DNA of 64,000 nucleotides from Mantis religiosa (lineage: Eukaryota; Arthropoda; Insecta; Mantodea; Mantidae), in NCBI GenBank assembly GCA_030765055.1, contig JAUKNK010000057.1, positions 3,294,001-3,358,000 on the forward strand, in the 5' to 3' direction. Below, one piece after another: positions 40,370 through 50,919 of this stretch. Each line of letters starts with the position of its first letter. The stretch's first letter is position 1. A program made the position numbers and the translations under genes. The notes beneath the pieces were generated by a model. It was not told the DNA's origin. It did no database searches and worked only from the letters and a program-made list of their open reading frames with translations.

Positions 40370-42560
40370 GTTCTTTAGTTAAGTTTGTCAGTATATTAAC
40401 ATTGTTGGTTCTGGCGTACTGTTACTTAATGGTGTTTTGGATAATGTGCAGATTTAGTTTTACATGTAGCTGTGGCAGCTTTGTGATTGTTCTTATAATT
40501 CTGTTTTGTAGCGTTTCTACTCTGTTTATCAGCGTTATAGCAGCCGGTACATAGAGGGGGCTACATACGTCACAATTGGTCTAATGAGCATTTCGTAAAG
40601 TGTGAGTCCATGTTAACGTTTAGTTGGTTATTTACGTTAATCAACGGGGAAAGTCTGCTTATTCGAATACTTGCTTTTGCTCTGATGACATTTCTGTGCT
40701 CGTTCCATGAGAGACCTTGATCCGTTGTGACATCTAAGTAGGTGACTTGGTCTTTCCATTCAATTCTTTCGTCACTGTATGAGAGTGGTGGCTGCGCATG
40801 CCTAGGATACCTATGTGGTAGCCTTTTTGTGAAATTTATTGATTGGCATCTGTTGGAGTTTATTTTCATAACCAGGGTTATAATTCGTTTCGCTCGTCCT
40901 GCAGTCACAAATGTATTATGCGAGATTTAGTGGACTGTGCCACTAGGGCTGCGTCATCGGTGTAGATGTCTTTATCGGTTTATATCACTGACTTATCAAT
41001 AATGTAAAGTTTGAGTAGCACCGGTCTGAGCAATCTTTCTTGAGAAACTGCGGTCCAAATGGACCTGCGAGAGGACCATTCCTCCGCCGTTACTATGAAC
41101 TAACGTGCGCTGAAGTAGTCCTTGATTAGGCCAGTTATGTATAGCATCAAGGAAGTTGTATGATTTCAGTTTGTGAATGAGGTGCACGTGCCACATTTTA
41201 TTGAAGGTGTGTTCGATATCCAAAAATATGCGTCTGTTGATTTATTCGTATTAAATCATTTAGAAATTAACTATGTTAGGCGCACAAGTAGCTGAGTTAC
41301 CTGCTGTTGAGTTCTGCGATATTTATATCTTTTTTGTAATGTAGGAGTTTATCCTTTTTAGGAAATTTTTTCCAGTACATTTCCTACAGTGTTTATTAGG
41401 CTAATGGACGTGTAGCTAATGGTTATAGCGAGGTTATTTTACGGCTGTGAAAGCATTACTAAGTTTGGTTCTGCCCACTGAGGCAGAAATCTGACGTTTT
41501 CTAATATGAAGTTGTATATTTTTGTTAGCAACCTCAGTGCTCCAAATGGAAGACGTTTTAGGACTATGCTGGATGTTATCGGGGCCTTTCTGTTTCGCAG
41601 CTGGTTAATAATGCAACTAATTTCACCTGTGTATCTGTTTTTCGAATTTTGTTGTGTGTACTGTAAACTTCTTCATTAGTTTCTTGTTTAATAGTTGGGA
41701 TGTCTACCTGACTTGCTGGTTCCTCTGTGGGGTGTAGCCTGAGTTTTTTCTCATGTTTCTCATAACATCTATGCTTTGGACCGAGATGCATCAGCGATCA
41801 CGTTGTCATTTATGAGTGGAAGTATGTTGCTACTTGCCAAACAAAATGTAAGTTCGGATTTAGTCATTCAAGGGTTTAGTTCTATTCCTGTGTTACATAT
41901 TCCCTATTTGTTGCTGATACTGTTGCTCTGACGTCTAAATTGCCCTCCTTGGGAGCTGGGTGTTTCGTTGTTTGCTATTTTCGTCCTAGGCGATATCATT
42001 ATTCGTATAAGTTTTCAATGTCCGTGGGATATTGGCAATTTACCGTCGGTTTACACTTAACAGTGGTCCCTACTTTGTTCTAGTTCCAGTTTATGTATCG
42101 CTTTATGTTGTTCAGCTGTTTATTACCATTTCCTGAAGGTGCTGGTCTATTATGATTTTGAGGCCTTCCCAGTTAACTATTTGGAAGTTCAGAATATTTA
42201 AATTGTAGGGCTGCACCGGTAGATGTTTCGAACTGACGTCATGAAATACAGTACATTCGATGTTGAAGGGAATATCTTTGACAATAAGTCTGGCCCGTGA
42301 TTGGCCGGCAATGAGTTAATTGACAGAGTTTATGTAACTCAAAAGTTTCGTCCCTTGAGGGTTGGGGTTAGTGTTGTGACATATATAATGCTTAGAGTTA
42401 TAATCCCCCGCCGCTATTTGACCTAACTGCATGATTCTCTGAACGTCATCTGTCAATGTCTGCGGGTGGTTTGTATATTGCTACTTGTGTAAGTGTTAGT
42501 TTTAACCCGTTGTCACCTCTCGGCGATTTAATTGCGGAATGTGTACTTGTTTATGACAAT
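40370..42560 (-). mobile_element. Jockey-like LINE with endonuclease and RT remnants
   Basis: From high to low coordinate, the endonuclease end is near 42460-42290 (AGDYNSKHYICH and NPQGTKLL, the GDFNAKH-type motif of APE endonucleases). A poorly preserved linker follows (41791-41576). The RT start is 41223-40996 (MDIEHTFNKMWHVHLIHKL, the DIEKAFDKVWH motif). The RT C-terminal part is 40908-40570 (KLSPLxNxxxQL-like and PLYVPAAITLINRVETLQNR near 40560-40500). This order is that of a Jockey-clade ORF2. Stops and frameshifts are frequent and the YADD region is not intact. The 3' end is at about 40370, where the Gypsy LTR begins; a relative is at 35578-36180. Confidence 0.78.
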
Positions 42561-42774
42561 TATTCGATCTATCTCATTAAATTTTCACTTTCACTTGTTC
42601 CATATACGCCTAATACTGTAATATTTTCAAAAATATCTATGTTCAATTTAATCACATTTGCATTTATTGGTTCTCAGTTTCTGAACAGTCTTCTAAATTT
42701 ATTCTTTATCAATATTGATAGTCCCCTTGAAGCACGTTTATACTTTGGCACTCCGCTATAGAAGTGTGTATACG

Positions 42775-43615
42775 AGATGCGTTAAAAATATCGCGAATTT
42801 TGGTTTTTCCGCAAAAGTATTTATTCATGAAATCTAATTTCTCCCCTTTAAATTAATCCCCACCAGATATGCATTTGTGCCAACGTTTCTTATAATCCTC
42901 GTACCCTTTTAAAGATATTTTTGGTAATCCTGTTCCTCTCCTCATTCGATGACTTCTTTATCCCCTCAAACGTGACAGAGCGTCATCATTTCATGTGCCT
43001 CTTCAGATTTGGAAACTGAAAATGTCACAGGACGCTGGGTCTGGCGAGTACGGTGGCTGCTGCATCATAAGTGTGTTGTTTTTTGGCCAAAAATTGGCAA
43101 TTCACAATTAACGATGTGTGAGCCGCGACGTTATCATGGTACAAAACTCAAGATTTGTTCTTGCACAAATCTGAGCAGTTCTGGCAGATTGCTTCGCGAT
43201 ATTCCGCATAACGTGAAGGTAATATTCCTTATTGACGTTCTATCCTGTGACAAGAACTAATGATGCATCACCTCCCTCCAGTCTAAGAAAACTGTAAGCA
43301 AAACCTTTGCATTCGACCGAGCTTGGCACGCTCTTTGTGGTCTTGGCTCGTGAGGCTGCATCTATTGGGCTGATTGAGCTTTAGCCTCTACGTCGTAACT
43401 ATAAACCCACGATTCGTCACCCTCTGTCACAGACAGAGCTCAACAAATCCTTAGCTACATTAATGCGATGTGTTTGGTCGTAAGTGAGGAGCTTTGGTAC
43501 AAATTTTGCAGTGATCGGACTCATGACCAAATTATTGGTCAGAATCGAATGGCACGAGCCAATCGATATGTTTATGTTCTCAGCAACCTCTCTAACGTAC
43601 AACCAATTTACTGAA
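42775..43615 (-). mobile_element. Mariner-like element (SETMAR-type transposase), decayed
   Basis: The - strand from 43615 reads YVREVAENINISIGSCHSIL, then MSPITAKFVPKLLTYDQ, and DESWVYSYDVEAKAQSAQ around the first catalytic Asp. Further down are PRPQRACQARSN and, towards 42900, more broken pieces. This matches mariner transposases of the SETMAR type. The N-terminal third is missing beyond about 43615. The low-coordinate end (GAGATGCGTTAAAAATATCG, near 42775) may be the terminal inverted repeat. It is inactive. Confidence 0.78.
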
Positions 43616-44594
43616 CATTCAAAATGACCGACATTATCAAAGTAACTGAGGTACATCAGTACCAACATAACACCACAAAAAATCGAAAATCGAATATACG
43701 TGGCCAGCGGAAATTTATAATTCGCTATGTTTTTCGAACAGATGATGGATTGTATAATCTTGATGTAATTGACCTCTTTCACATTTACAATTATTACTTG
43801 CCAGGAACAATAGAAAAGCTCTTGGAGATAAACAAGAGAGAATACGTCATAAACTGCGTGCTTCTACAACTCGCCATTGGTCAATCACAACAAAGTAACA
43901 GATTGCATTACCTGCTCAATACTACACTCAGAGAAAGGCTCGTCTAGACTGAGAAATATTCTCTGCAATTCCAAGGGACAACTGTATCAGCTGTCAGAAT
44001 ATACCGAAGATAAAACTGCCACAAAAAGCTATCTTGACAAAGCTACCAGTTCTCCTTCTGAACTGATGAGTTCTCCTTTATACCCAATGTGACAACGCTC
44101 TTTGAGCTCATGAACCAGATATATCACTATTGACATATACTTTTGTCACTTTGCTGCATGAATGTGATAATGACTCCAGGGAGGATCTATTAAACGCGCG
44201 GGAAGTAATCCACTTATTTGACTTCATTGCAATGTTCCATAAACTTAAAGAATAAGTTGTTGGTAAGTGTTGAACGACGGAAACTGTGAGACAGACCAAG
44301 TTTTAACAGATGAAATAAATAAAAGCGTGCTGAAAGGTGCTGAAAAAGGCAAAGGATGACGGCTCGTGAATGTCACTTTGCTAGTGCTGACATATTCCTG
44401 GATGCAACAATCTGAAACATGAAGCGACTGTGTAATAAAGCGTGTCGCCGTTGAGTACAAGCATTCCAACCACTAAACGTTCCGGACAAGCTTCATAGAG
44501 ACACGAGTTAGTATTGACAAAGTATTCCGTGAAAATAAATGTTTCCTGTAACTAATAATGAACAGTCCAAATATAGAACATATAGATACAATGT
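43616..44594. other. Spacer; no gene recognised
   Basis: The + strand frame 43624-43947 (107 codons) has no recognisable domain and begins at the broken edge of the mariner relic. I treat it as chance. No repeat copies were noticed elsewhere in the window. Confidence 0.4.
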
Positions 44595-44690
44595 GAAACA
44601 CTTGATGCCATAGCCGGGATATGAACACGGATCACCTGGTCTCCTTCTGGTTGCTATAACTATTGAGCTACCATGACTAACGTGCCAGTA
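44595..44690 (-). repeat. Family-B SINE head (tRNA-like)
   Basis: The - strand reads GGTAGCTCAATAGTTATAGC (A-box region), then GTGTTCATATCCCGGCTATG (B-box region). It is the best preserved head of the family seen in tails at 3500 and 62380. It is followed directly, on the other strand, by the truncated family-A SINE. Confidence 0.65.
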
Positions 44691-44734
44691 TGACATTAAT
44701 TCTTCAACTGACACACCTTATCCCGCTTACCATA

Positions 44735-44880
44735 GAGACCGGGTTTCAGTCCCGGAGACCGCAAAAGTGAGATTTGTGGAGGCTCATGACACCGGTACTC
44801 CATCTTCATTACCTGTATCTCCAGTGTCAGCACATGAGGTGTTGCATGGAATAAAGTCGGCCGATAAACACTACACATTT
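44735..44880 (+). repeat. tRNA-Glu-derived SINE (family A), copy 4, 5'-truncated
   Basis: It starts within the T-arm (CCGGGTTTCAGTCCCGG) and continues through CCGCAAAAGTGAGATTTGTG, CACCGGTACTCCATCTTCAT and GCCGATAAACACTACACATT, matching the tails at 10180-10312 and 23560-23724. The A-box half is missing or decayed. An internal stretch (the TTTTCTCC part) is deleted. Confidence 0.8.
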
Positions 44881-44884
44881 CCCA

Positions 44885-45679
44885 TTTAAGTCCAAAACTT
44901 TATAGCCCCACCACTAATAGGTCTAGTAATCCGAAATGAAATTGTTCTTGCACACCAGTCTGTCTAAACGCAAGAGTTATACCAGCGAGAACTGCCAGCT
45001 ATAAAACATTTTAGTCAGATGACAATGGCGGTGGTATACTTAAACGGGAAATTTTAAAATTGGCTAGAAGTATCTGAAATTTTATTTTGCAGAGCATATA
45101 AAGTCGTCATCCTTACATGTTTATTTTAATACTAAATTATACAAACTAAATCAATCAACAGTCCTGCATAAAGAAGGTTGTTGACAACTGTAACTTAACT
45201 CAGCATTTGAACATTATTTTTAATTCAGTTATTACAAAGCAATCACAGTTAGGAAATTGCTCTTCCTTATCTTCAATTAGCTGTTCTAGTTTTAAATTTA
45301 CATTATGAAGATGTCACCTACTTATTCTCACAATATAAATAAAAAGGTGGACAAATAAAGTAAAGCCCTACAAACAATATCAGCACAACCAATATTCTTT
45401 CATTTTGCAAGGTTTGATTTATTGCATTATAATGGATGGAGGATACAATTTCAAAGTAACATACAGCCAGTAGCTTGCACTTTCCCAACAGGACCTGAAT
45501 CACGCAATGTACCCTAGCTACAGTTGTACTTGACAAACCAAATGAAACATACAGGCTCTCTTCACACCACAGTGACGCATCTCCACTTTAGACCAAAACA
45601 ATCTTAGAAATTCTTCCGTAAAACGTGTCAAGTGCAGTTCTCACGACCCACAATTGAGTTTTGCTTCTAACCACCATAA
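44885..45679. other. Spacer downstream of ZNF-B; no gene
   Basis: AT-rich sequence. On the - strand an AATAAA (plus TTTATT at 45418-45423) could serve as the polyadenylation signal of ZNF-B, about 260 nt past the last decayed finger. Nothing else can be supported. Confidence 0.35.
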
Positions 45680-46162
45680 CTCAATTTATGGGTTTGCAAA
45701 CCTGAATACTGAGGAATGCTCTTATTCCAAACTGTGGTGTGACTTCTTACCTTCATGGCTTAAATGATGTCTTCTCAGATTTGACAAATCAGGAAAGCTC
45801 TTACCACAAACTTTACATTGGTGTAATTTCTTACCATCATGAATAGACTGATGCGTTTTCAAATGTCACAACCGAGGAAAGCTCTTTTCACAAACTTTAC
45901 ATTCATATGGCTCCTTACCATCATTAATTAAGTGGTGCGTTTTCAAAGTTGAGAACTGACTAAAGCCGTTATCACAATCTCCACATTGGTGCGTTTACTT
46001 ACCTTCATGACCTAAATTATGTCTTTTCAAATTTTACAATTGAGTAAAGCTCTTATCGCAAACTTTAGATTCGTGTGGATTCTTAATTTCATGAATAAAC
46101 TGATATGTTTTCAAATGTGACAACCGAGTAAAGCTCTTATCACAAACTCCACATTGGTGTGA
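45680..46162 (-). pseudogene. Decayed zinc fingers beyond the ZNF-B stop
   Basis: After the TAG at 46163-46165 the finger pattern continues on the - strand: HQCGVCDKSFTRLSHLKTYQ, then IHEIKNPHESKVCDKSFTQL and a stop. Further units follow down to about 45680 with missing Cys/His and stops. About five or six units are recognisable by the CDKSF or CEKSFP core. They show the array once ran further, as in ZNF-A. Confidence 0.85.
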
Positions 46163-47975
46163 CTACTTACCTTCATGAGTTAACTTATGTTGTTTCAAAG
46201 TTGACAAATGGGTAAAGCTCTTGTCACAAACTTTACATTGGTGTGGCTTCTTTGCTTCATGAGTAAACTGATGTGTTTTCAAATTTGACAACTGAGTAAA
46301 GCTCTTATCACAAACTCCACACTGGTGTGGCTTCTTAGCTTCATGAATTAAGTGGTGTGTTTTCAAAGTTGACAAATGGGTAAAGCTCTTGTCACAAACT
46401 TTATATTGGTGTGGCTTCTTTGCTTCATGAGTAAACTGATGTGTTTTCAAATTTGACAACTGAGTAAAGCTCTTATCACAAACTCCACACTGGTGTGGCT
46501 TCTTACCTTCATGAATTAAGTGGTGTGTTTTCAAAGTTGACAACTGAGTAAAGCTCTTATCACAAACTTTACATTGGTGTGGCTTCTTAGCTTCATGAGT
46601 AAACTGATGTGTTTTCAAATTTGACAACTGTGCAAAGCTCTTGTCACAAACTCCACATTGGTGTGGCTTCTTACCTTCATGAATAAAGTGGTGTGTTTTC
46701 AAAGTTGACAACTGAGTAAAGCTCTTATCACAAACTTTACATTGGTGTGGCTTCTTAGCTTCATGAATTAAGTGGTGTGTTTTCAAAGTTGACAACTGAG
46801 TAAAGCTCTTATTACAAACTCCACATTGGTGTGACGGCTTACCTTCATGAATTAACTGATGTTTTTTGAAAATAGACAAACGGGTAAAGCTCTTATCACA
46901 AATTTTACATTGGTGTGGCTTCTTAGCTTCATGAATAAACTGATGTGTTTTCAAATGTGACAACCGAGTAAAGCTCTTATCACAAACTTTACATAGGTGT
47001 GGCTTCTTAGCTTCATGAATAAACTGATGTGCTTTTAAATTTGACAACCGAGTAAAGCTCTTATCACAAACTTTACATTGGTGTGGCTTCTTTCCTTCAT
47101 GAATATACTAATGTGTTTTCAAATGTGACAACCGAGTAAAGCTCTTATCACAAACTTTACATTGGTGTGGCTTCTTTCCTTCATGAATAAAGTGATGTGT
47201 TTTCAAAGTTGACAACTGAGTAAAGCTCTTATCACAAACTTTACATTGGTGTGGCTTCTTAGCTTCATGAATTAAGTGGTGTGTTTTCAAAGTTGACAAC
47301 TGAGTAAAGCTCTTATTACAAACTCCACATTGGTGTGACGGCCTACCTTCATGAATTAACTGATGTTTTTTGAAAATGGACAAACGGGTAAAGCTCTTAT
47401 CACAAATTTTACATTGGTGTGGCTTCTTAGCTTCATGAATAAACTGATGTGTTTTCAAATGTGACAACCGAGTAAACCTCTTATCACAAACTTTACATAG
47501 GTGTTGCTTCTTAGCTTCATGAATAAACTGATGTGCTTTTAAATTTGACAACCGAGTAAAGCTCTTATCACAAACTTTACATTGGTGTGGCTTCTTTCCT
47601 TCATGAATATACTGATGTGTTTTCAAATGTGACAACCGAGTAAAGCTCTTATCACAAACTTTACATTGGTGTGGCTTCTTTCCTTCATGAATATACTGAT
47701 GTGTTTTCAAATGTGACAACCGAGTAAAGCTCTTATCACAAATTTTACATTGGTGTGTCTTCCTAATGTCATGAATAAACTGATGCGTTTTTAAGTGTGA
47801 CAACTGAGTAAAGCTCTTGTCACAAACTTGTAGGATTTCTGTAACATCACGTTTTTTATATTTGAATTCTAAGTGATCCCTTCCACCATATAAGCTTGTG
47901 TCTCCTGCTTGCAGTTGAGCAGAGAGCAATTGGGATTGACCAATAATAGCACCATCAACTGTTTTTTGAAAAAAT
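46163..47975 (-). pseudogene. ZNF-B, C2H2 zinc-finger exon with in-frame TAG
   Basis: The acceptor TATTCTGTTTTCAG (minus) precedes 47975, and the first base completes the codon split with the microexon. The spliced frame runs 435 residues to a TAG at 47108-47110. It then continues in the same frame, without indels, to a second TAG at 46163-46165. Before the first TAG there is one degenerate finger (first Cys lost) and seven regular fingers starting at 223, 251, 279, 307, 335, 363 and 391. The eighth (419) is cut between its two His. Eleven more follow the TAG, one lacking its first Cys (YKVC). Linkers are HEAKKPHQC or HEGKKPHQC. With the TAG it makes a seven-finger protein; without it, about nineteen fingers. 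Confidence 0.85.
46667..47674 (-). repeat. Tandem duplication of a six-finger block (2 x 504 bp)
   Basis: 46667-47170 and 47171-47674 are near-identical 504-bp blocks, each six 84-bp finger units with the same helix order (HLKTH, NLKAH, HLKTH, IFKKH, STLKTHHL, STLKTHHF). Differences are few, for example AAAATAGAC against AAAATGGAC and the CAG that became TAG at 47108-47110 only in the lower block. 46163-46666 is a further 504 bp made of three 168-bp two-finger units. Confidence 0.93.
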
Positions 47976-48110
47976 CTGAAAACAGAATATCAGTACATTT
48001 AAAAAATCAAGTGACAGCTCTAGTTAAATAGATTTATTGTTGATTACTATATCATCCTGAGCCCCACGGTATGGCATCATATACTGGAACTTGCATAAAC
48101 TGTCCAGCAG

Positions 48111-48870
48111 ATGGCAGATAAGAGCAATGGGTGTCTGCTAGTTCAATATGTTACCAATATGGATGATTCTGAAGATGTTTTTTCTGATCGAGATGGGGAT
48201 TCAGAAAATGGAAATACTAGCAACACAGTAGATAACAATCCTATTCCCAATGAGGTAATGAAGGCTAATGTAAGAGATCCAGTGGTGATTCTGATGAGGT
48301 ATGCTTTCTCTAATTAATAAATTATCTATATTATGCACATTTTCCTGCATTTGCCCTAGATAAAATGATAGTTTCATTGTATGAAGTTTGCAGGATGAGG
48401 CAGTATTTTCCTAACAAACCTAATCCAGTCAGTCTAAAGGTTTTTGTTTCCGCAATTTTGAATTGCATTGTGTTCGATTTTAAATTGTATCATGGGAAGA
48501 CAATATGCCTGAATATTAGTGCACAAAGTTTTGGTTTGGGTGAAGCTGCAGTGGTTCAGATTACAGAAGGTCTCACTCCAGGACACTATTTATTACAGTC
48601 AGGGATTTACAAGTAAAAACCTAATGAATGAGCTTCTCAGGAGAGGACTTAGATTAACTGGCACAATAGAGAAGAACAGATTACCAAAGGAAGCAGGACT
48701 AAAGAGTGATGAAGAATTAGACAAAGAAGGTAGAGGATCTTCAGACATGGTTGTTCACTACGACAGCAATGTGTTTATTGCAAAATGCGTAGATAGAAAG
48801 AGCATTACGATGTCATCCAACTACGCACTAAAACTTATGAATAAGTGCACAACTTCACAAGACGTTTAAA
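48111..48870 (+). mobile_element. piggyBac (PGBD-type) transposase fragment
   Basis: Two + strand frames, 48365-48616 and 48519-48869, join by a frameshift near 48600. They read RQYFPNKPNPVSLKVFVSAI, then YHGKTICLNISAQSFGLGEA, then TEGLTPGHY, then KNLMNELLRRGLRLTGTIEK and NRLPKEAGLKSDEEL. This is the catalytic domain of piggyBac-derived transposases. The acidic frame 48111-48317 (DDSEDVFSDRDGDSENG) may be its N-terminus, with the middle deleted. TTAA target ends were not identified. It lies antisense in the ZNF-B intron. Confidence 0.8.
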
Positions 48871-48874
48871 CCAT

Positions 48875-49395
48875 TCAATAGAGCAAAATAATGCACAGAG
48901 AAAAATATGAACAGACTTTCCTCGCAGTGAACAAAACAGCAAGTGAGATATAAGACAATAAAACCTAGGGAGAAAAAGAAGTAATATGAATTACAATTCA
49001 AGTTATGATTTTGTGTTTAGTGTTATTAGTAATATTGTATTAGTCTGTGGCACAAAATATCAGCAAACTAAATAACAAAATCTATGCTACAGCAGTTAAT
49101 TATACATTTACATATGTGCATAATTACAAATACATACATATTTATGATACATGGTAACTGAAAAACTATACATAATCTATTGCATTTTGTATAGTTAGGA
49201 AAATGGTCTAATTTAGAAATTCCTGTGGGTCCCATATGATTACACTTAGAACCAGTTTTACTGTTTATCCATTTGTATAAGTTTAAGAGTTCAATGAGAC
49301 ATGTGATAAAACATAAAGATGAGAGTTATATATGAACAGAAGTAAAGAAAATACAAAAGGCAGAAAGCTCGTAACAGAAAAGTGTGAAATCTTAC
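48875..49395 (-). other. ZNF-B intron 2, right part; no gene
   Basis: AT-rich intron. It includes a stretch (49185-49305) similar to 22900-23060 of ZNF-A intron 2 in inverted orientation (both have TTTGTATAAGTTTAAGAGTT-like and AAATTAGACC-like wording near the microexon). This suggests that intron flanks of the paralogues are still partly alignable. Confidence 0.4.
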
Positions 49396-49427
49396 CTTGA
49401 GGATTTTACTGCAGGAAGGTCGACATT
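49396..49427 (-). CDS. ZNF-B 32-nt microexon
   Basis: On the - strand the acceptor is TATTCTGTTACAG and the donor is CAAG followed by GTAAGATT. The exon is 32 nt and reads NVDLPAVKSS plus two bases. It joins the phase-0 end of the N-terminal exon (50920) to the finger exon, which needs one more base. It aligns over its full length with the ZNF-A microexon (EGDFPAVTSS) and the flanking intron signals are near-identical. Confidence 0.85.
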
Positions 49428-50020
49428 CTGTAACAGAATAATTCAAATGTATAGTTTCACAGAATTATCTAACATCTATGTCCTATGTAACATGGCTAAA
49501 ATATATGTGGGCACAAACTTTTGATATTTTATCATGTAAAGATATATACGAAAATTAAGACAGAGAGAAAGTATTAAAGTGAATTAGAAATCTTAATACA
49601 GAAACTTATGAGAAAACAGGAGAAGGAATTGCATGAATAACATTTTAGTACTGGACATAAATCATGTAACTGATGGACTACTCAATACAAATTGTATCAA
49701 CATTAATGATAAAACAAAGTACATACAAATGGCTTTCAGTATAGAGGTCTACTCATCAACACAATTGCACATGGACATACTTAAACATGAATATTACATT
49801 TTATGTATAATGCAGGCAATTAGAAGAATCGTTCATCTCTACCTCAACTTGTGCTGGCAGGCTTTAGTAAGCCTGAATAATTTTGGTTCATGCGCACCTT
49901 TAATAGGGTTAAACTGCAGCTACGAAAATTCATGTCTAGGTAGTTGTAGGGTATTGCTTCTGTTATGGTTTAAATAGGAAGTAGGTTAGAGGGTGTGAGT
50001 TACCCCACTAAGCAATTTTA
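49428..50020 (-). other. ZNF-B intron 1, part; no gene
   Basis: Intronic. The + strand frame 49633-49977 has no recognisable domain and no second copy; I regard it as chance. Confidence 0.5.
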
Positions 50021-50024
50021 TTGT

Positions 50025-50395
50025 AGAACAGAATACCCATTACACCTTGATGTAAATAAGTTTCTTCATTCTGATAGGTAGACTTAAAGGTCAACGCTGT
50101 CTGATTGGGGATTACTGAGCTCAGCTTTAGCTGCTGCCACGAATTGCTCCTTTGTTGATTTGGGTGCCTGCATTCCATATGGGGTACCCAGTGAAGCCTG
50201 AAGACAATTTCCAACTGTCTTTTCATCTGGCTTGTTTCCTGAGAAAAACTTGAACACTTTTTTTGCCAGGAAAGCTTCGGGCCTTATTTTGCATAATTCA
50301 AGTAACTGGACATTGAAATGGACATTCAAACTCGCAGCCACTTGAATGTGAGGCAGACACACTACCCCACACTACAGAGGTGACAGATTGCTCCC
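50025..50395 (-). repeat. tRNA-Val-derived SINE (family C), copy 2
   Basis: The - strand reads CTCTGTAGTGTGGGGTAGTG, then TCTGCCTCACATTCAAG, then GCGAGTTTGAATGTCC. This is the layout of tRNA-Val(CAC): A-box region, CAC anticodon triplet and a degraded B box. The body continues to about 50025. It shares its head with 5085-5295. It lies sense in the ZNF-B intron. Open frames within it (for example 50362-50084) are SINE sequence, not genes. Confidence 0.65.
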
Positions 50396-50399
50396 TACC

Positions 50400-50919
50400 T
50401 CGCAGTGCATTCAAGTGTATACATAAGGGTTAAGGGCACTGTAGCTGCATGTTCAGTCCATCTTGGAAAGATTTGCAAACATTGGCATATATATAAAGTG
50501 AAATGCATTGTTACACAAACCAAATAACATAGTGAACTGCTAGGGCACATTATATTCATTTGCCCATTTAGTTGTTAAGTTAGCATGTATGGACCAATCA
50601 GTGATAATATCTTACACTGATGTGGTGTTCATGTATGTAACTTTATAGTGCAAAGCCCTCTTCATGATCCAAGTATACAAGAGAGAAATCAATTTTATGA
50701 TCATCATGTGGGTGGAAATAGCCTGACATTGTTTCTATAACCTTAAGAGCTGGTATTAGTACAATGTATTGTAACGATAAATGTGACACTTCGATTACAT
50801 GGGTCATTTATAAGTAGCCCATTGTCCACTTGTTGTTTAGGGTAGGTCACTTTCAGCTTACTGAGCCTGTTTCATATGTAGAATGTGTCAAATATCCAAT
50901 AGACTTCTAGATAACTTAC
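50400..50919 (-). other. ZNF-B intron 1, rest; no feature
   Basis: AT-rich intron up to the donor at 50919 (GTAAGTTA on the - strand). Nothing recognised. Confidence 0.55.

Noticed and set aside
43624..43947. 107-codon + strand ORF next to the mariner relic
   Set aside because: No domain, and it begins exactly in the broken mariner N-terminal region; probably chance.
46163..47975. CRISPR-like array on account of regular 84-bp repeats
   Set aside because: The repeats are in-frame C2H2 finger units of 28 residues with conserved Cys and His; there are no short palindromic repeats with unique spacers.
49633..49977. 114-codon + strand ORF in the ZNF-B intron
   Set aside because: No motif or paralogue; antisense intronic position and AT-rich composition suggest chance.
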